A DNA stretch of 64,000 nt, taken from Bog-159 sp963756605 (lineage in GTDB: Bacteria > Acidobacteriota > Terriglobia > Bryobacterales > Bryobacteraceae). The notes below the pieces were generated by a model that had not been told where the DNA came from, searched no databases, and worked only from the letters and a program-made list of their open reading frames with translations. Where the stretch lies: assembly GCA_963756605.1 (NCBI GenBank), contig CAVWOT010000025.1, positions 22,510-86,509 of the forward strand. Direction: 5' to 3'. The position numbers and the translations under genes are program-made. The stretch's first letter is position 1. The number at the start of each line of letters is the position of its first letter. Shown here one piece after another: positions 59,932 through 64,000 of this stretch.

Positions 59932-61524
59932 TTAAGCTTGGGCGGCCGCCCAGTTGTGCGGGAGCAGTTCTGCGATGCGATGAATGGGATAGGATGCGAT
60001 CCGCAACAGCACGTCTTTGAACCAGGCGAACGGTTCTACCCCGACACGTTGGCAGGAAGCCACGAAGCTCCGCAAGACCGCCGCGGTCTTACCGCCCTGG
60101 TCGCTGCCAAAGAAGGTCCAATTGCGACGACCAACCGCCACACCGCGGATGGATCTTTCGGTGGCATTATTGTCGATTTCCAGGTTCCCATCTTCACAGT
60201 AGCGGGTCAGCGCATGCCAATTCTTCAGCGTGTAACGTACGGCACGGCCCTCCGGACTCTTGGGTAGGACTTCTATCTGGATCGCCTGTAAGTAGTCACG
60301 CAACTTATCCAGAACCGGGCGAGACTGGTGTCGACGCAATCGCAGTCGATCCTCCGGCGTCATCGGTCGGGCCTCCTGCTCCAGGCGGTATAACTGTGCA
60401 ATGAGCAACAATGCCGGACCCATACGCGGCTGATCCGACTCCAGCGCTTTATGCATATAACGCCGAGCATGGGCCCAGCACCCAACCTCGATCAAACCGC
60501 GCGCCGGGTCCTTGAAAAAGGCGTCATATCCGCCGTACGCATCTGCTTGTAAGTAGCCGCGATAGCCTTTGAGAAATGCCTCCGGTCCGGCGCGCTCTCG
60601 GGTGGCGGTGTAGTCATAAAGGATCACCGGATGCCCTTTGTCCCCACAGTAAGGCCAGATTCGCCCGTTACGCGCGAACGGCAATTTGCTATCTAGCACC
60701 TTCACGCTGGTATCGTCAGTTCCGATGACCTTCGATTGGAACAGCACTTCCTTCGCCGATCCATACAGCGGCTGCAGCAGATCCGCGCATTGGGCCAGCC
60801 AACCACCCATGGTTTTGCGCGAGATGTCCACGCCGTGCCGCTGGAAAATCGTCTCTTGCCGGTTCAGCGGCAGGTGATCCGCATTCTTGGCCACGATCAC
60901 TTGTGCCAGCAGGCTCGCGCCGGCAGTGCTCTTTTCAATAGGCTGCGGCGGCTTAGTAGCGGTCTTTACCGTGCAGTCGCAAGCGTATTTCTTGCAGACA
61001 TCTTCGATCACGGTCAATTGCGCGGGAATGAATTCGTAACGCTCACTGGACTCTTCTCCGATGGGCCGCAGGTCTTGTTGACAAGTCGCACAGTGCTTCT
61101 CCGCATCCGCCAGATCGTGCACGATGCGTTCGCGCTTGAGATGCTTGGCCAGAGGCTGTCTGCCACCGGACCTTTTCTGCGGTGCGGCTTCACCGGCGCC
61201 AGGGGTGGCGGGATCATCATCATCGGAATCACTGGACTTTTCCGTCCCCTCTGATTCCTGCCGGGCCTGCCAGGCGGCTGCGAACAGCGCCAGTTGATCG
61301 GCGGAGAGCTGCTCGCTTTTGCGGTTGCGCCGAGCGTCCAGCAACTCACGTAATAAGGTCTCGATCTTATTTCTTTCGCTACACTCCCGATCCAACTGGG
61401 CCATCAGGTCCAGCACCATCTGCTGTAAGACCTGAGGATCTGCGGGAAGGTGTTTTGGATCGATGCCCACGAGTAAGTAATTAGTGTACTCACTTACTTG
61501 CACTCTGCCAAGTGAAAAACGCAC
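59932..61524 (-). CDS. IS66 family transposase (TnpC)
   Basis: 530 residues, possibly starting later at a GTG near 61470 (GIDPKHLPADPQ). The coiled-coil N-terminus is followed by the IS66 zinc-finger region (HCATCQQDLRPIGEESSERYEFIPAQLTVIEDVCKKYAC), the DDE catalytic core (GTDDTSVKVLD, QADAYGGYDAFF, and NNATERSIRGVAVGRRNWTFFGS) and the terminal helices. The reading is intact. Because the other IS66 genes are missing, movement would need TnpA/TnpB from elsewhere. Confidence 0.9.
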   Translation of the reverse strand: MRFSLGRVQVSEYTNYLLVGIDPKHLPADPQVLQQMVLDLMAQLDRECSERNKIETLLRELLDARRNRKSEQLSADQLALFAAAWQARQESEGTEKSSDSDDDDPATPGAGEAAPQKRSGGRQPLAKHLKRERIVHDLADAEKHCATCQQDLRPIGEESSERYEFIPAQLTVIEDVCKKYACDCTVKTATKPPQPIEKSTAGASLLAQVIVAKNADHLPLNRQETIFQRHGVDISRKTMGGWLAQCADLLQPLYGSAKEVLFQSKVIGTDDTSVKVLDSKLPFARNGRIWPYCGDKGHPVILYDYTATRERAGPEAFLKGYRGYLQADAYGGYDAFFKDPARGLIEVGCWAHARRYMHKALESDQPRMGPALLLIAQLYRLEQEARPMTPEDRLRLRRHQSRPVLDKLRDYLQAIQIEVLPKSPEGRAVRYTLKNWHALTRYCEDGNLEIDNNATERSIRGVAVGRRNWTFFGSDQGGKTAAVLRSFVASCQRVGVEPFAWFKDVLLRIASYPIHRIAELLPHNWAAAQA

Positions 61525-61537
61525 ATAACTCAGCTTT

Positions 61538-61690
61538 TTATGTGGCGCGTCGATAACGCTTGCGTGCGGTGGCTTGCTGCAGGTCGATCCCGCTCAACAG
61601 GGCGCCTAATTCTTGTACCGTGATCTCCTTCCGGTGCTCCTGGTCGTCCTCACCCAACGGCATGACGTAGGTGCCTTCCTCCAGACGCTT
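61538..61690 (-). pseudogene. IS66 TnpB C-terminal remnant
   Basis: On the minus strand: LEEGTYVMPLGEDDQEHRKEITVQELGALLSGIDLQQATARKRYRRAT, then a stop at 61538. The RLEEGTF and LLSGID pattern matches the end of IS66 Orf2 proteins. Its N-terminal half is absent; the sequence changes at about 61690. Confidence 0.7.
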
Positions 61691-61725
61691 CTAACTCAAT
61701 CCAAAGTGCAAGTGCTCCGATCGCA

Positions 61726-62010
61726 GCCGCGCATCTTGTACGCATCACACACCCGTTTCATCCGCTGACCGGGAAACAACTCGCTTGTGTGGGCGAACGG
61801 TGCAATCCCTATGGAAAGCGCCTGTTGCTGCAAGTTGATGATGGGACAATCTGCTCTGTTCCGCAGCAGTGGACGGATCTCGCGGTTGCTGCCCCGGAGA
61901 TCGTCATAGGGAAGCACCGTGCGCTCTTCTGCGTCGCGGATTTGCTGGGACTCGCACAGCTTGTCGACCAACTCAGCAGACGTGTCGGGTCGAGGGAAGG
62001 CGGCGTGTAA
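61726..62010 (+). pseudogene. DUF5372-family fragment, 5'-truncated
   Basis: Reads RITHPFHPLTGKQLACVGERCNPYGKRLLLQVDDGTICSVPQQWTDLAVAAP, then FCVADLLGLAQLVDQLSRR, the DUF5372 pattern. No start codon is available upstream before the IS66 junction. In other genomes this small family accompanies serine recombinases of the kind found at 62928, so it may be the tail of an earlier copy of such a cassette. Confidence 0.65.
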
Positions 62011-62120
62011 AATGAATTCTGCCGCACATGTAAGCAAAAAGATGCCGCATGACCACCTGATGACCGCGGCTGTCATGCATAGTATGCAGATCGAACGGAC
62101 AAATAACCACATTGACCTAC

Positions 62121-62156
62121 TTGACAAGCATCCGCATTTGCGGCATAATTGCAAAT
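62121..62156 (+). promoter_or_regulatory. Promoter with overlapping inverted repeats for the recombinase cassette
   Basis: TTGACA (62121-62126), a 17-bp spacer and CATAAT (62144-62149). The spacer holds CCGCATTTGCGG (62132-62143), a hairpin. ATTTGC (62136-62141) pairs with GCAAAT (62151-62156) across the -10. It looks like an autoregulated promoter. Confidence 0.65.
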
Positions 62157-62173
62157 ACGTTCTGTGGAGTTCG

Positions 62174-62641
62174 ATGGCCGCCAAGAGCAAAGTCGATCCC
62201 TCCAAAACCAAGGCCCTCCTCGCAGAGGGCACGCTAAACCCAACGCCCGAGAAAGTATCCGATCCGAAGTTTCTAGAAAACGAATTCTTCGATCCGCGCG
62301 ACGTCGTGCAGGTCAAGTACGAAATGCTGCGCCGCGTCTCTATCGAAAAAGCGCCCGTAACCCTGGCCACCGAGGAGTACGGTGTATCGAGGCCCACGTA
62401 CTATCAGAGCAAGGGCAGCTTCGACAAGGGCGGCGTCGCTGGGTTAGTGCCCAGAAAGCGCGGGCCACGTGGCCCGCATAAACTTCAGGGCGAAGCACGG
62501 GCGTTCGTTGAACAGCAACTGGTCGCAGGTGAACCTGTGCGGGCGCGCGAACTCGCCAAGCTCATTCAGCAGAAATTCGGTCTGCGCATACATCCCAGGA
62601 CGATCGAGCGGGCCGTTGCTGGAAAAAAAACTCCGCGATGA
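62174..62641 (+). CDS. Helix-turn-helix protein of recombinase cassette
   Basis: A 155-residue reading from ATG 62174, 25 bp after the strong promoter. A helix-turn-helix is visible in VQVKYEMLRRVSIEKAPVTLATEEYGVSRPTYYQSKGSFDKGGVAGLVPRKRGPRGPHK, followed by a second (ARELAKLIQQKFGLRIHPRTIERAV), the arrangement of IS630/IS481-type DNA-binding domains and orphan cassette proteins. The stop overlaps the next ATG (ATGA). It is probably the DNA-binding accessory or repressor. Confidence 0.8.
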   Translation: MAAKSKVDPSKTKALLAEGTLNPTPEKVSDPKFLENEFFDPRDVVQVKYEMLRRVSIEKAPVTLATEEYGVSRPTYYQSKGSFDKGGVAGLVPRKRGPRGPHKLQGEARAFVEQQLVAGEPVRARELAKLIQQKFGLRIHPRTIERAVAGKKTPR

Positions 62642-62931
62642 CCAATCCAAAGAGCGATCCGGCCGAGCGATCTACTGTCGTGACGCAATACGAGACTCTG
62701 CGCAGGGCTGCTCTTGGCGACGCGTTGCCAGTTGAAGCCCGATGCGGGCTGATGCTCTTCCTGCGTCGGGGCATGTGGGGATGGGCGCGCGCCGTGGTCA
62801 GCATGAGTACATACCAGCCGCCAGCTGGTCCCGGGCCATCCAGCCGGAAGGCGCCAGAGGAATACAGAACCGTCATTTACATCTTTGCAGCCATGGCAAT
62901 CAGGGCCACCTACCAGGGAGCAACACTATGA
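62638..62931 (+). CDS. Small protein of recombinase cassette, unknown
   Basis: 97 residues, overlapping both neighbours by 4 bp. Contains EARCGLMLFLRRGMWGWARAVVSMSTY and ends with an Ala/Ile-rich strand. Not recognised by family, but the fixed position between the helix-turn-helix gene and the recombinase suggests a function within the cassette. Confidence 0.65.
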   Translation: MTNPKSDPAERSTVVTQYETLRRAALGDALPVEARCGLMLFLRRGMWGWARAVVSMSTYQPPAGPGPSSRKAPEEYRTVIYIFAAMAIRATYQGATL

Positions 62932-64000
62932 ATGAGTCACTCAAAGTTCAGGCTCACCATCTCGAGCGCAGCGCATATCTGTACATCCGGCAGTCATCCA
63001 TGCGGCAGGTCCTGGAGAATGTCGAGAGCACCAAACGTCAATACGCACTGCGTAGTCGCGCCGTCGCGCTCGGCTGGCGAGAGGAACAGATTATTGTCAT
63101 CGACAACGACCAGGGTGAGTCCGGCGCGTCAGCAGCCTGGCGGAAAGGCTTTCAGCAGCTGGTCACTGATGTAGGCATGGGGCATGCCGGCATCGTGATG
63201 GGCCTTGAGGTCTCACGCTTGGCAAGAAACAATGCCGACTGGCATCGGCTGCTGGAGATCTGCGCGCTCACCGACACATTGATCCTCGACGAGGACGGCG
63301 TCTACGACCCTGCGAGCTTCAACGACCGGCTCCTACTTGGGCTCAAAGGAACCATGAGTGAAGCCGAGCTGCATGTCCTCAAAGCCAGATTGCGTGGCGG
63401 CATCCTCAACAAAGTGCGCCGCGGCGAGTATCGTTGCCCGTTACCCACAGGCTTCGTCTACGACGACGCTGGCAACGTGGTCCTTGATCCCGATGCACAG
63501 ATCCGGGAGGCTATCACTTACTTCTTCGAAACCTTCTCGCGCGTTGGCTCGGCGAGCCAGACGGTGAAAGTGTTTCGGACGGAGGGCCTTGTTTTCCCAT
63601 CCCGACTCCGCATCGGCGACAGGACTGTTTTTCGGCCGCTGACGGCATCGGCGGCGATGCGCACACTGAACAATCCGCGATATGCGGGCGCGTATGTGTA
63701 CGGACGTCGGCGATATCGGCGCGCCGCGGATGGCAAGAAGACAATCCAGCGAAAACGCCAGCAGGACGACTGGCTCGCTTGCATTCCGAACGCGCATCCC
63801 GGGTACATCGGTTGGGAGCGTTTTCAGGAGAACCTGAAGATCCTCGAGACTAACGGTCGTCCATACGACGTGGCGCGTGCATCGCCGCCGCGAGAAGGCG
63901 CGGCTCTATTGCAAGGACGGGCCGTATGCGGTCGTTGTGGAAGGCACTTCCGTGTCCGATATGTGACGCGCCGGAGCAGGCAGGAGGCCTGGTATGTCTG
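62928..64000 (+). CDS. Large serine recombinase, partial at the window end
   Basis: At least 357 codons are open to the last base; the gene continues beyond the window. The N-terminal resolvase domain has AYLYIRQSSMRQV (catalytic serine), TKRQYALRSRAVALGW, and VMGLEVSRLARNNADWHRLLEICALTDTLILDEDGVYDP, with SEAELHVLKARLRGG as the E-helix. The recombinase domain has LNNPRYAGAYVYGRRRYRR. A zinc-ribbon pair (CGRCGRHFRVRY) follows near 63930. The ATG at 62928 overlaps the previous stop by 4 bp. Confidence 0.9.
   Translation, partial: MNESLKVQAHHLERSAYLYIRQSSMRQVLENVESTKRQYALRSRAVALGWREEQIIVIDNDQGESGASAAWRKGFQQLVTDVGMGHAGIVMGLEVSRLARNNADWHRLLEICALTDTLILDEDGVYDPASFNDRLLLGLKGTMSEAELHVLKARLRGGILNKVRRGEYRCPLPTGFVYDDAGNVVLDPDAQIREAITYFFETFSRVGSASQTVKVFRTEGLVFPSRLRIGDRTVFRPLTASAAMRTLNNPRYAGAYVYGRRRYRRAADGKKTIQRKRQQDDWLACIPNAHPGYIGWERFQENLKILETNGRPYDVARASPPREGAALLQGRAVCGRCGRHFRVRYVTRRSRQEAWYV

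Larger units (their letters stand above)
59876..61690 (-). mobile_element. IS66-family element, 5'-truncated
   Basis: It contains an intact transposase (TnpC) and the tail of TnpB; TnpA and the far end are missing. GTAAGCGG at 59876 resembles an IS66 end sequence and marks a likely boundary. The other edge is at about 61690, where TnpB breaks into the DUF5372 fragment. Confidence 0.75.

Noticed and set aside
61696..62397. 233-codon minus-strand frame
   Set aside because: Antisense to the DUF5372 fragment and the helix-turn-helix gene; no family pattern.
1..64000. CRISPR array or rRNA/tRNA genes
   Set aside because: No regularly spaced direct repeats and no recognisable rRNA or tRNA sequence were seen on reading; a covariance search would be needed to exclude tRNAs fully.

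Overview
The window looks like chromosome of an Acidobacteriota bacterium, probably close to Solibacter/Bryobacterales. The base composition is high-GC. It carries the VWFA-related domain typical of that phylum, paired DUF1501 and DUF1549/DUF1553 (planctomycete-type cytochrome) genes, a sortilin-like BNR protein, PadR-linked ABC genes and LpxD (so a Gram-negative envelope). This assignment is an inference from gene content; no rRNA or tRNA gene was recognised.

Layout. 0.3-4.4 kb: a caspase-like/PEGA/TPR gene and, convergent to it, a Ser/Thr kinase fused to a formylglycine-generating-enzyme-like domain; both are broken by several frameshifts. 4.4-11.3 kb (minus strand): two multihaem cytochromes with a candidate outer-membrane beta-barrel gene between them. 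11.6-18.2 kb (plus strand, divergent): a tightly coupled five-gene operon encoding a cNMP-binding/FHA/ferredoxin/FHA protein, a b-type membrane cytochrome, an anchored decahaem cytochrome c, a PP2C phosphatase and a Ser/Thr kinase. This is the most unusual set in the window and reads as an electron-transfer chain with its own phospho-threonine signalling parts. 18.3-27.1 kb: a glycosyltransferase, a self-regulated TetR/SRPBCC pair, a group of ligase/aminopeptidase/ATP-grasp-like genes, an MFS transporter, a GAF protein and HemD. 27.3-30.1 kb: a class II ribonucleotide reductase behind candidate NrdR boxes. 30.2-32.7 kb: a small accessory patch with a HEPN-like protein, a HigBA-type toxin-antitoxin pair and a decayed BrnT beside intact BrnA. 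32.8-43.1 kb: a DtxR regulator, a 1210-residue membrane protein of unknown function, a LOG-family enzyme, LpxD, a 1061-residue BNR/sortilin protein and a VanX-type dipeptidase. 43.0-49.4 kb: a membrane glycosyltransferase, an ABC permease carrying an internal beta-lactamase-type domain, its ATPase, and a divergent PadR gene separated by a perfect 18-bp inverted repeat. 49.5-51.0 kb: a cytochrome b and Tat-exported molybdo-oxidoreductase pair. 51-53 kb: an AraC remnant and a cytochrome P460, bracketed by an approximately 65-bp direct repeat. 53.0-59.8 kb: DUF1501 and DUF1549/1553 proteins, a beta-propeller and a VWFA protein. 58.6-64 kb: mobile DNA, with a Tn3 transposase tail, a histidine-kinase tail, a truncated IS66, a DUF5372 fragment and a serine-recombinase cassette that runs off the window.

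A dispersed palindromic repeat (five copies found) sits at gene ends throughout and in places supplies codons, a stop codon or a signal-peptide start. A separate three-hairpin intergenic element lies upstream of the BNR/sortilin gene.
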